Notes: generated by a model from the sequence alone, not told the origin. Positions 1-5,225 are shown, counted from the stretch's first letter. The stretch: DNA of 5,225 bases from Bacillota bacterium (GCA_023441625.1 JAEZOA010000119.1:1-5225), one strand, 5' to 3'. Numbers and translations: made by a program.

Positions 1-219
1 TATGGATGTTTTCTCAAAAAAAGGGATGCTACCGATTGTGATTTGTTCCAGGTAATAAAATGCAGATGCTATAATTTAATTTGCAGAAAAACCCATGATT
101 TTGGAGATTTTAATTTGCGATACTACACCGAAGGAACTTTATATGCCGTAATATTTCCTTTGGAAAGTGATAATTACATGCCGTTTCTTACCAATAAATC
201 TAAATTTGAAACTGATTAG
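1..219 (+). CDS. 3' end of an unrecognised Cys-containing protein (partial)
   Basis: The frame beginning at base 1 is open for 72 codons and ends at TAG 217-219. It has no in-frame ATG except near its end (178-180), so the gene starts upstream of the window. The visible C-terminal part contains five cysteines in its first 28 residues (visible residues 3, 13, 21, 23 and 28), including a C-x-C-x4-C cluster. After that comes a stretch with a beta-strand look (NLRYYTEGTLYAVIFPL) and a short polar tail. I see no membrane segment and recognise no family. The ATPase gene starts 13 bp after this stop and its ribosome binding site overlaps the stop codon, so the two genes are probably co-transcribed and translationally coupled. 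This makes a role linked to the transporter likely, but that is inference from position only. Confidence is high that the frame is coding and low for any function. Confidence 0.75.
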   Translation, partial: YGCFLKKRDATDCDLFQVIKCRCYNLICRKTHDFGDFNLRYYTEGTLYAVIFPLESDNYMPFLTNKSKFETD

Positions 220-232
220 AGAGGAAAAATAA

Positions 233-955
233 ATGCTAGAGATAAAAAACTTAACAAAAAAATACCGAGATAATCATGTTATCGTAAACTTGTCTACCAT
301 ATTTGATATTGGAATAACATCAATACTGGGTGCAAACGGGATTGGTAAATCAACTTTGCTTAATATCATTGCCACTTCTCTTGATTATGATAATGGTCAG
401 ATATTATACAATAATAATGATATAAATATATCAATATCCGAATACCGTAAATCTTTGGGATTTGTACCCCAATCTCCTCCATATTATCCGTTCTATACCG
501 GATATGAGTTTCTTGAATACATATGCCTATTAAAACAAATACCAGTTAAACATATTCAAAGTGAAATAGAGAGAGTTATAAGCATCGTTAGAATGACCGA
601 ATATGCAAAGAAGAAAATAAAAGCTTATTCCGGAGGTATGAAGCAACGAATTTCTATAGCCCAGGCATTACTAGGCAACCCGGAGATTCTCATTCTTGAT
701 GAGCCAACAGTGGGACTTGATCCAAAAGAGCGAATGCTCTTCTTAGAATATATAAGAGAAGTTTCTAGTACTAAAGTAATATTATTCTCAACTCATGTCG
801 TTTCTGATGTTGAGGATATATCAAACAAAATACTGTTATTAAAAGACCGCTCGATAATTTATGAGGGCACTGTTCCTGAAATAATTGAAGAGCATAATAA
901 AAAGTTTCCAAAGGTGAATAACCTATCAGAGGTCTTTCTCAACATATATGACTGA
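233..955 (+). CDS. ABC transporter ATP-binding protein, ABC-2 exporter type
   Basis: This is the 240-residue nucleotide-binding subunit of an ABC transporter, which acts on the cytoplasmic face of the membrane and powers transport by ATP hydrolysis. All motifs are intact and in order: Walker A GANGIGKST (33-41), Q-loop Gln80 in GFVPQ, signature SGGMKQR (133-139), Walker B ILILDEP (152-158) with catalytic Glu157, D-loop GLD (161-163) and H-loop His188. The length is that of a single-domain ATPase with a short C-terminal tail, as in the subfamily serving ABC-2 permeases (YtrB, BcrA and similar). The start ATG is preceded by AGAGAGG (218-224) with an 8-base gap, overlapping the previous stop. 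Two permease genes follow at once, so one ATPase gene probably serves both permeases as a homodimer. LanF-type immunity ATPases carry Glu in place of the Q-loop Gln; this one does not. The substrate is unknown. Confidence 0.95.
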   Translation: MLEIKNLTKKYRDNHVIVNLSTIFDIGITSILGANGIGKSTLLNIIATSLDYDNGQILYNNNDINISISEYRKSLGFVPQSPPYYPFYTGYEFLEYICLLKQIPVKHIQSEIERVISIVRMTEYAKKKIKAYSGGMKQRISIAQALLGNPEILILDEPTVGLDPKERMLFLEYIREVSSTKVILFSTHVVSDVEDISNKILLLKDRSIIYEGTVPEIIEEHNKKFPKVNNLSEVFLNIYD

Positions 956-960
956 GGTGA
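954..960 (+). promoter_or_regulatory. Ribosome binding site GAGGTGA that decides the first permease start
   Basis: GAGGTGA overlaps the TGA stop of the ATPase gene (953-955). It touches ATG 961, which is too close for normal initiation. It lies 6-9 bases before the in-frame ATG 967, which is the usual distance. The overlap with the upstream stop points to translational coupling between ATPase and permease. Confidence 0.7.
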
Positions 961-966
961 ATGGAT

Positions 967-2226
967 ATGAACATATTGTTAGCACGTTATTATTTCATAG
1001 ATTTATTCAATAAATTCAAGTATATATTCGCTGGGGTTATAATAATTTCAGCACTAATAATCGCACTACAATACTCACCCGCTAGAGAATTTGGAGAGGC
1101 ATATACTCGATTAAGTGAACAATTTTCAGGTCCCTTTACAAATGAAAAATACAGGGATATAGAAGAATTAATTAGTAAATACAACAAAATGAAATCCATA
1201 GCTTATGATGATTTAGACAGCAGGTGGATGAAAAAATTTTATGAACATGAGGAAAATTATTCGAATTCCATTGAGGATTCAGAATTATGGGAAGAATCGC
1301 AAAAATTTTTAAAACAAAAGGGTGATTATGGCAACACAGTATATTATGATATGTTGATACTTTCAACTCTAATTAACTCTTATCGTGAATTGAGTCAGAT
1401 AGAAGAGAGAAAAATACAAGCACGTGAAAGTATTAGGCGAAATATAGAGAGGCAGAGTAGCAATACCAAATATTGGGCCTTGCTTCTAAAAAAAAGCGAG
1501 AGTTTGCAAGCAGTAGAGTTCTATGATATGCGTGCCATAAATTGTTTTTTGAACAGTTACGCAACAGATTGGCTGTTTTTTTTCGTAATGATAATTGTGC
1601 TTTCAGCAGTATTTTGTAATGATTACGAGAGAAATAGGTATTTGTTGCTATTTAGTATGCCGATTAGTCATGCTAAAATAGGTATACACAAAGTCTTTTG
1701 CTCATTCATTGTCTCGCTGCTGTGTTTATCTGTCTCAACAGTTATAAATTTGTTAATGCTGCTTGTGCATACAACGAATTTTCACTCACTTCTTCAGCCA
1801 GTTCAATCAATTGAAAGTTTAAGTAACTCTATGTTTAACGGGTCAGTCTGGGAATATATATTATTACTGGTGACTTATAAGACTATTTTTTTTATTTTTA
1901 CTGCTTTGGTGGTTACGAATATATCTATGGTTTGTAAAAAGGTGGTTTATTCCCTCATCTTATCGATTTCCCTAGTGGGCATATCTGTTGTAATAAGTGA
2001 GCTCTTTCGATATATATCCCCTTATAATATACTTTCACAATGCAATTTATTAAACCTTTATTCTAGCAATACATTTGTTGCTATGGATGATTATTTTGTA
2101 GTTTCTTCAAATCTTGTTCATAATTCCATAGCTTTGTATGTCTCTATTTTATTGCTTATACTTCTTCTTTCAGTTATTATAGTTGCTTTTAATCGACGTA
2201 TTTCTCGAAGGGTGGTTTCTTCGTGA
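967..2226 (+). CDS. ABC-2-type permease with large extracellular domain (first permease)
   Basis: This is an integral membrane subunit of the exporter, 419 residues from ATG 967; ATG 961 would add two residues. About six membrane segments are visible: near 19-35, 202-217, 243-267, 295-318, 326-344 and 388-408. Between segments 1 and 2 lies a polar, mostly helical domain of roughly 165 residues, predicted to be outside the cell, starting with a GPFTNEKYRDIEELI stretch of a kind common in Bacillota ABC-2 permeases. After segment 2 comes the cytoplasmic DYERNRYLLLFSMPISHAK stretch, the usual coupling-helix position (acidic-basic start, then a pro-containing loop) where the permease contacts the ATPase. 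The C-terminus is basic (NRRISRR), as expected for a cytoplasmic tail. It follows the ATPase gene by 11 bp. It shares architecture, but little visible sequence, with the next permease, so the channel is probably a heterodimer. The transported substrate cannot be told. Confidence 0.88.
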   Translation: MNILLARYYFIDLFNKFKYIFAGVIIISALIIALQYSPAREFGEAYTRLSEQFSGPFTNEKYRDIEELISKYNKMKSIAYDDLDSRWMKKFYEHEENYSNSIEDSELWEESQKFLKQKGDYGNTVYYDMLILSTLINSYRELSQIEERKIQARESIRRNIERQSSNTKYWALLLKKSESLQAVEFYDMRAINCFLNSYATDWLFFFVMIIVLSAVFCNDYERNRYLLLFSMPISHAKIGIHKVFCSFIVSLLCLSVSTVINLLMLLVHTTNFHSLLQPVQSIESLSNSMFNGSVWEYILLLVTYKTIFFIFTALVVTNISMVCKKVVYSLILSISLVGISVVISELFRYISPYNILSQCNLLNLYSSNTFVAMDDYFVVSSNLVHNSIALYVSILLLILLLSVIIVAFNRRISRRVVSS

Positions 2227-2302
2227 AAGTCTGGTGAGTATTCATCAAGTGAACTAAGCAGACACACTTAAAACCGTTTGCAAACTTTTATAAGGAGTGA
2301 GA
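2227..2302 (+). other. 76-bp gap between the permease genes with a 10-bp palindrome
   Basis: This is the only gap over 60 bp inside the operon. It contains the perfect palindrome GTTTGCAAAC (2276-2285) just before the ribosome binding site of the second permease. No promoter-like pair, U-run or credible small gene is seen. A 10-bp palindrome can occur by chance in DNA of this length, so I give it no firm role. Confidence 0.35.
2292..2297 (+). promoter_or_regulatory. Ribosome binding site AAGGAG that decides the second permease start
   Basis: AAGGAG ends inside the GTG at 2297-2299, so that GTG cannot be the start it serves. The in-frame GTG at 2303 lies five bases beyond it, and TTG at 2309 lies eleven beyond. 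GTG 2303 fits best; TTG 2309 is the alternative. Confidence 0.65.
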
Positions 2303-3355
2303 GTGTTCTTGTCCAAATTACTGCTTTATGAGCTTAGAAAAATTCCATTTGTATTTGTTTTGTTTAGTTTACTAATAGTATTAACTTTTAAAGGAGTAAT
2401 AACCTTTACATATTACAATTATTATAATAAAGAATGGAGACAAACTTATTACGAATATCTTGCTTATACGACAAAATACGATATTAATGATGCTGAGAAG
2501 AGGCTAAATGGCATTAGAGCACATTTCAATGATTATAGTGTAGAAGCAGAAGCAATTGATACTCTGCTCGAGCAACTAAAAGACTATAAATATTGCGAGT
2601 TAGTACAGAAAGTTGCTCAAAAGGAATCCGGATTTGCGTTTAATATGCCCTCTGATTTTAATAAACTCAAGTCAGTTTATGCTGCATACGATTTGCCTGA
2701 TATAGTTAATGTTTTGGGGTATCGGCTTTTCCCTAAGCTGAACGAAGTGAACTTTATACCGATTATTATTATTCTAGCTTTTTCTTCGTTTTTTAGTATA
2801 GAAAGAGAAACAGGCATGATGTCTATCCTCAGAGCCACAGGAGTGGGTTGGGGCAAAATTTTTAGAAGCAAGTTGGTTTTAACAATAGGAATCAGTACAT
2901 TAGCATTTAATCTATTTTATATCGTTGATTTAATAATGATTTTTGCTGTGTCAGAATTTGGAACAGTAAGCAGTCCTTACCGAAGTATCATCAGTACGGT
3001 ATTGACGAATGATAGCATAGGCACATTTATAATAAAGTATTATATAATAGGTATGCTATATACTGTATTTATGTCTTTTGGGGTATTGTTGTTTTCCTCA
3101 TTATCTAGAAACAGCAGATTAGCTTATGCTATTAATGGCTTAACTTTTATTGCTTTTACAATAATTGGAGTTTCAATTGACAAATTAGGTAAAGCAGCAG
3201 TTTTGATTACCGGAAATTTTATAAAACTATTTAATGAAACATCATTAATAGTTGTTGCAAACGGTCCGCTAATTATAGAACAATACATTATAATTTTGTT
3301 ATTTTATGCTATAGCGACGCCTTTCATAGTATACACCTTACGGAGGACATCTTAA
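2303..3355 (+). CDS. ABC-2-type permease (second permease)
   Basis: This is the second membrane subunit of the exporter, 350 residues from GTG 2303. About six membrane segments are visible: near 15-35, 150-166, 191-216, 243-265, 274-292 and 326-345. Segments 1 and 2 are separated by a predicted extracellular region of about 114 residues rich in Tyr, Lys and Glu. Directly after segment 2 stands ERETG (167-171), followed by MMSILRATGVGWGKIFRSK. This is the typical cytoplasmic coupling-helix signature of ABC-2 permeases (acidic residue, Gly, Leu-rich, then basic residues). The N-terminus (FLSKLLLYELRKI) is a short amphipathic cytoplasmic helix, also usual. It is shorter than the first permease and not obviously a copy of it. 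Its TAA stop abuts the ATG of the micro-ORF at 3356, and its last codons hold that ORF's GGAGG. It most likely pairs with the first permease; the substrate is unknown. Confidence 0.87.
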   Translation: MFLSKLLLYELRKIPFVFVLFSLLIVLTFKGVITFTYYNYYNKEWRQTYYEYLAYTTKYDINDAEKRLNGIRAHFNDYSVEAEAIDTLLEQLKDYKYCELVQKVAQKESGFAFNMPSDFNKLKSVYAAYDLPDIVNVLGYRLFPKLNEVNFIPIIIILAFSSFFSIERETGMMSILRATGVGWGKIFRSKLVLTIGISTLAFNLFYIVDLIMIFAVSEFGTVSSPYRSIISTVLTNDSIGTFIIKYYIIGMLYTVFMSFGVLLFSSLSRNSRLAYAINGLTFIAFTIIGVSIDKLGKAAVLITGNFIKLFNETSLIVVANGPLIIEQYIIILLFYAIATPFIVYTLRRTS

Positions 3356-3406
3356 ATGAATACCAAATATATTACTGTAATAAAACATAAGATGAGGAGA
3401 GAATAG
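3356..3406 (+). CDS. 16-residue micro-ORF between permease and lipoprotein
   Basis: ATG 3356 follows the permease stop without a gap (TAAATG) and is preceded by GGAGG at 3342-3346 with a 9-base gap, as good a ribosome binding site as any in the window. The peptide is MNTKYITVIKHKMRRE, basic, and ends at TAG 3404-3406, one base before the lipoprotein ATG. The lipoprotein's own ribosome binding site (3394-3401) lies inside it, so translating it would carry ribosomes directly to the next start. The peptide resembles the short basic N-terminal helix that opens ABC-2 permeases, so it may be the stump of a lost third permease. It could also be a coupling leader or a true small protein. The evidence is only start, spacing and position; conservation is unknown. 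Confidence 0.45.
   Translation: MNTKYITVIKHKMRRE
3394..3401 (+). promoter_or_regulatory. Lipoprotein ribosome binding site inside the micro-ORF
   Basis: GAGGAGAG lies six bases before ATG 3408. It is embedded in the last codons of the 3356-3406 micro-ORF, so translation of that ORF would pass over and expose it. Confidence 0.7.
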
Positions 3407-3407
3407 T

Positions 3408-4364
3408 ATGAAAAAAACATTATATATATTTTTTGTAATTGTCACATTTATTTCATTATCAGGATGCCAAAAGTCTGACTTTTACAATAAAGATTTTACG
3501 GGAATGTTTGGTAATACATCAGAAAACGTTTGTCAGGGAGGCCTAATGGCAAGCACAGACGAATACATATATCTTCCACTAAAAGACGTTGTCATAGAAA
3601 TAAGCAGAAAAACTGGAGAGTCTGTAGTGTTGCAGAACATCGACCCTGAGTTTGGATATATCAATGTAGTCGATGGGTATTTATTTTATAATGCGAGCAG
3701 TAGTGAGAAAAATAGAAGAGGGCTTGTTGTCCAATCATTAGATGGTAAGTTTTTCAGACAGATTTCAAAAAAGAGTTACTACCCATTTATAGTTTTCGAA
3801 GAATGGATATATGCCACAAATTTACGAGGGGGAAATCTTTATAAAATTAATATTAAAAATTCAAAAATCACTATGCTTGCTGAAGAACCGGTAGAAGAAT
3901 TCACCTTGCACGACAATGGTATATTTTATAATAATGGCAAGGAGCTTTATTCAATTAGCCTTGACGGGAAAAATAAACAGAGGTTACTATCTGACGTGAA
4001 ATTAAAATCACTAATATACATAAAGAAGGATAATACCCTTATATTTATAAATTCCTCTCGAAAAAATAAAATATGCTCATATAATATAAATACTAAGGAA
4101 CTTTCCTACATAAAAAATGGTGAGTATAAGCTTATCCAGATGTTTGGGGATGATGAAATCGTAGCTTTGGATAGTACTGGATTAATGCAGTCTTTTTCAT
4201 TGCTTGATGGACACGTTGATATGGAAATATCAGGAGTGACTAACTTTCAGATTTTTGATCAGACCTTGTATTATTTCGACGAATCAAAATCCGTGTATTG
4301 CATCACTGGGAAAAATCAAAAGCCAACTATAGTTTATTCTTCAGAAGGGGAAATCTCAAACTAA
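3408..4364 (+). CDS. Lipoprotein with DUF5050-like seven-repeat beta-propeller
   Basis: This is a 318-residue exported lipoprotein. Residues 2-3 are lysines, 5-16 are hydrophobic, and the lipobox LSGC (17-20) places the lipid-modified Cys at 20, so the mature protein is anchored to the outer face of the membrane. The rest consists of repeats in which a hydrophobic-Tyr strand is followed by a Leu-Tyr or similar strand and a Gly/Asp turn. They lie near 51-80, 88-120, 130-158, 166-195, 205-236, 246-274 and 283-310. Seven such units suggest a seven-bladed propeller. The entry motif GNTSENVCQGG (35-45) and units such as LYSISLDGKNKQRLL are typical of DUF5050-type proteins of Clostridia. The start has GAGGAGAG six bases upstream and no alternative. 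As the last gene of the transporter operon it could bind substrate, sense it or protect the exporter; that is inferred from position. The fold call is fairly safe, the role is not. Confidence 0.88.
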   Translation: MKKTLYIFFVIVTFISLSGCQKSDFYNKDFTGMFGNTSENVCQGGLMASTDEYIYLPLKDVVIEISRKTGESVVLQNIDPEFGYINVVDGYLFYNASSSEKNRRGLVVQSLDGKFFRQISKKSYYPFIVFEEWIYATNLRGGNLYKINIKNSKITMLAEEPVEEFTLHDNGIFYNNGKELYSISLDGKNKQRLLSDVKLKSLIYIKKDNTLIFINSSRKNKICSYNINTKELSYIKNGEYKLIQMFGDDEIVALDSTGLMQSFSLLDGHVDMEISGVTNFQIFDQTLYYFDESKSVYCITGKNQKPTIVYSSEGEISN

Positions 4365-4478
4365 TAAACTAATATCTTTGTTACTGCTCAGCAGTTGACA
4401 AATTAATATAAAGCTATTGGAAACATTTTATCAATGAAAAGCCCCCTATTCAACCAATATAAGAGTATCAAAGGTTGA
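4365..4478 (+). other. Non-coding stretch after the lipoprotein gene; no clear terminator
   Basis: No gene is visible. A short imperfect palindrome, CTGCTCAGCAG (4384-4394), lacks a following T-run. A perfect TTGACA at 4395-4400 has no -10 box at 16-18 bases. The right part forms one arm and the loop of the hairpin at 4443-4485. Where transcription of the operon stops cannot be told from this stretch. Confidence 0.5.
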
Positions 4479-4485
4479 ATGGTGG
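4443..4485 (+). repeat. Hairpin covering the start region of the decayed gene
   Basis: ATTCAACC (4448-4455) pairs perfectly with GGTTGAAT (4473-4480). Outward, a T-G pair, a C-G pair, one mismatch and two more C-G pairs extend the stem to 43 bases overall, with a 17-base loop. The right arm includes GGTGG (4481-4485), the likely ribosome binding site for GTG 4494, so in RNA the stem would hide that site. There is no T-run, so it is not a normal terminator. Confidence 0.5.
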
Positions 4486-4864
4486 TGTTTAAAGTGGATG
4501 AATCTTCAGTAATAAAGACATATAACGATGGTATAGAAGCAGTTATTGCTAAAAATAAATGATTCTGGAAAAATAGGCAATCAAGAAATTTAGATTATGA
4601 GGGTTCTTTAAAATCTATATTTCCCAATTATAATATGAGTTCACAAGGTTTTCTAACTTATAGGCCAGATCTTGTTGTGGCACCTTATAAACCTTGTTCA
4701 ATACTTGATGCATCAGGCAAAGATATTAATTTGATTAATCTTGCAATTAAAAGGCAAGCTAATGTTTTTGAGTTTACATCATAAAAGATATAAGTATCGA
4801 AAAAATAATACAGTATTTGCAAGGTAAACTAACAAATTATATTGATATGTTAGAAAAGCAGTAA
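4479..4864 (+). pseudogene. Decayed coding region with in-frame stop and frameshift
   Basis: From ATG 4479 (or GTG 4494, which has GGTGG six to nine bases upstream) the frame runs 27 codons to TGA 4560-4562. It then stays open for 73 more codons, including FWKNRQSRNLDYEGSL and TYRPDLVVAPYKP, to TAA 4782-4784. The frame two bases on is open from 4772 to TAA 4862-4864 and reads on smoothly (KDISIEKIIQYLQGKL), so an indel near 4772-4784 is likely. Together these would make a protein of about 127 residues. The first part (ESSVIKTYNDGIEAVI) faintly recalls the N-terminus of IS66-family transposases; the longer second part I do not recognise. It may therefore be one dead gene or a join of two fragments. 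TGA is not read as Trp here, because the neighbouring genes use TGG for Trp and end on TGA. Confidence 0.55.
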
Positions 4865-4865
4865 A

Positions 4866-4962
4866 CTGTAAGTTACTCACTGTCAACCTTGGCAATTTGA
4901 CTGTACAAAAATGTATTTTTGCGCATGTGATTTCTCAAAAGGCTCTAAAGAGTTACTTACAG
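4866..4962. repeat. Inverted repeat pair, 12 of 13 matching, 97 bp end to end
   Basis: CTGTAAGTTACTC (4866-4878) is matched on the other strand by GAGTTACTTACAG (4950-4962) with one mismatch. The 71 bp between them contain the small hairpin 4906-4921. The pair has the size and form of terminal inverted repeats of a very small element. Confidence 0.5.
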
Positions 4963-5012
4963 GGCAGTAAGGGAATACGATAATATCTATATCGTATTCC
5001 CTTACTGCTCTG
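4960..5012. repeat. Long hairpin with 19-bp perfect stem and 7-base loop
   Basis: The arm 4964-4982 pairs perfectly with 4990-5008 across a 7-base loop (4983-4989). A G-T pair and three further Watson-Crick pairs extend it to 23 bp. The core arm is GTAAGGGAATACGATA and its complement. No T-run follows on either strand, so it is not an ordinary terminator. It resembles two element ends lying back to back or a REP-like unit. Confidence 0.75.
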
Positions 5013-5026
5013 GCTCTGCAAGTTGC

Positions 5027-5089
5027 TGCGAAGACACTCCGTCAGATGCTTTAAAGCCACCTCGGAGATTCTTTAAGCATGGCTTCGCA
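5027..5089. repeat. Imperfect inverted repeat with internal bulge
   Basis: TGCGAAG (5027-5033) pairs with CTTCGCA (5083-5089). Further in, ATGCTTTAAAG (5046-5056) pairs with CTTTAAGCAT (5071-5080) with one bulged T. The alternative pair CTCCG (5037-5041) with CGGAG (5063-5067) cannot form together with the inner stem, so two folds compete. Confidence 0.5.
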
Positions 5090-5138
5090 AGCGGTTCTAG
5101 AGTATTTTCGAAAACCATTTCATGGCAAATAGCTTCAA

Positions 5139-5160
5139 GCATGCTAAGTATTAAGCATGC
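5139..5160. repeat. Small hairpin GCATGCT/AGCATGC
   Basis: GCATGCT (5139-5145) pairs perfectly with AGCATGC (5154-5160) around an 8-base loop. AAGCATGC also stands as a direct repeat at 5137-5144 and 5153-5160. Confidence 0.45.
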
Positions 5161-5178
5161 ATATGTAATAAACTGTAA

Positions 5179-5225
5179 AAACGCAATAAATTTCTGGGGG
5201 GAATTCGAAATCTTGTACGCCTAGA
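5179..5225. other. Window end, no supported gene
   Basis: A GGGGGG run (5196-5201) followed by GAATTC stands out in otherwise AT-rich DNA. Frames are open only for short runs and too little is visible to call a gene. Confidence 0.4.

Larger units (their letters stand above)
4866..5160. mobile_element. Inverted-repeat-rich block, possible non-autonomous element or interspersed repeat
   Basis: This block contains four nested or adjacent inverted repeats: 4866-4962, 4960-5012, 5027-5089 and 5139-5160, plus a small CAAAAAT/ATTTTTG hairpin (4906-4921). Its composition differs from the neighbouring genes: 5011-5100 has 46 G or C in 90 bases, against strongly AT-rich DNA elsewhere. It encodes no intact protein. 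The repeats at 4866-4878 and 4950-4962, and the long hairpin, each contain GTAAG near their outer edge; GTAA ends are typical of IS66-family elements, which makes a MITE-like derivative possible. A structured RNA is the other reading. No transposase is present to prove mobility. Confidence 0.4.
4862..5178. repeat. 10-bp direct repeat bracketing a palindromic block
   Basis: TAAACTGTAA occurs at 4862-4871 and again at 5169-5178. The 297 bp between the copies is the inverted-repeat-rich block. Such a pair could be a target-site duplication left by insertion of a small element; the left copy contains the stop codon of the decayed gene. Ten matching bases in AT-rich DNA could also be chance. Confidence 0.35.

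Noticed and set aside
990..1366. Minus-strand open frames of 69 and 64 codons inside the first permease, and one of 64 codons at 2677-2871
   Set aside because: They lie opposite well-supported membrane protein genes, have no family features, and are the usual shadow frames of AT-rich coding DNA.
233..4364. Lantibiotic immunity system LanFEG with LanI
   Set aside because: The ATPase has Gln80 in the Q-loop rather than the Glu typical of LanF, both permeases are much longer than LanE/LanG, and LanI proteins are not seven-repeat propellers. No lantibiotic gene is visible.
4395..4423. Promoter with a perfect TTGACA -35 box
   Set aside because: No -10-like hexamer stands at 16-18 bases; the bases there read TGGAAA. 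In AT-rich DNA a lone hexamer is weak evidence.
4560..4562. TGA read as tryptophan or selenocysteine, making the downstream frame intact
   Set aside because: The neighbouring genes end on TGA and use TGG for Trp, no recoding element is recognised, and a separate frameshift also breaks the frame.
4381..5010. Shared TTACTGCTC at 4381-4389 and 5002-5010 as ends of one larger element
   Set aside because: The match is nine bases, in direct orientation, with no similarity beyond it, so it can be chance.
4960..5012. Rho-independent terminator for the operon
   Set aside because: Neither strand has a T-run after the stem, and the stem is almost 600 bp past the last intact gene.
4883..5041. Minus-strand open frame of 52 codons through the long hairpin
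   Set aside because: It has no start codon or ribosome binding site, and its middle is the two arms of the inverted repeat, so it is more likely an incidental frame through a repeat.
1..5225. CRISPR array, tRNA or rRNA gene
   Set aside because: No regularly spaced direct repeats, cloverleaf with a T-loop motif, or rRNA-like conserved stretches were seen on either strand.

Overview
The window is AT-rich and all recognisable genes lie on the + strand, with strong GGAGG-type ribosome binding sites and very tight spacing. The low G+C, the lipobox lipoprotein and the style of the transporter genes suggest a Gram-positive Bacillota organism, most likely a member of the Clostridia. I cannot name a genus from the sequence alone.

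Positions 1-4364 look like one operon. It starts with the 3' end of an unrecognised gene (1-219) with five cysteines in its visible part. Next come an ABC-2-type ATPase (233-955), two unlike ABC-2 permeases (967-2226 and 2303-3355), a 16-codon micro-ORF with its own good ribosome binding site (3356-3406), and a lipoprotein (3408-4364) whose mature part reads as seven repeats of a DUF5050-like beta-propeller. The natural reading is a heterodimeric ABC exporter: one ATPase would pair as a dimer under a two-permease channel. The lipoprotein would sit on the outer face of the membrane as a substrate-binding, sensing or immunity partner. The substrate is not shown by the sequence. The layout resembles lantibiotic immunity (LanFEG plus LanI), but the ATPase keeps an ordinary Q-loop glutamine and the permeases carry large extracellular domains, so I do not call it that.

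Positions 4365-5225 hold no intact gene. Positions 4479-4864 are a decayed coding region with an in-frame TGA and a later frameshift; its first 27 codons faintly recall the N-terminus of IS66-type transposases. From about 4866 to 5160 the DNA is packed with inverted repeats, including a 19-bp perfect hairpin, and part of it is clearly richer in G+C. This block is bracketed by a 10-bp direct repeat (4862-4871 and 5169-5178). It is best read as a small non-autonomous mobile element, an interspersed repeat or a structured RNA. No convincing promoter or rho-independent terminator was found; the operon promoter must lie upstream of the window.
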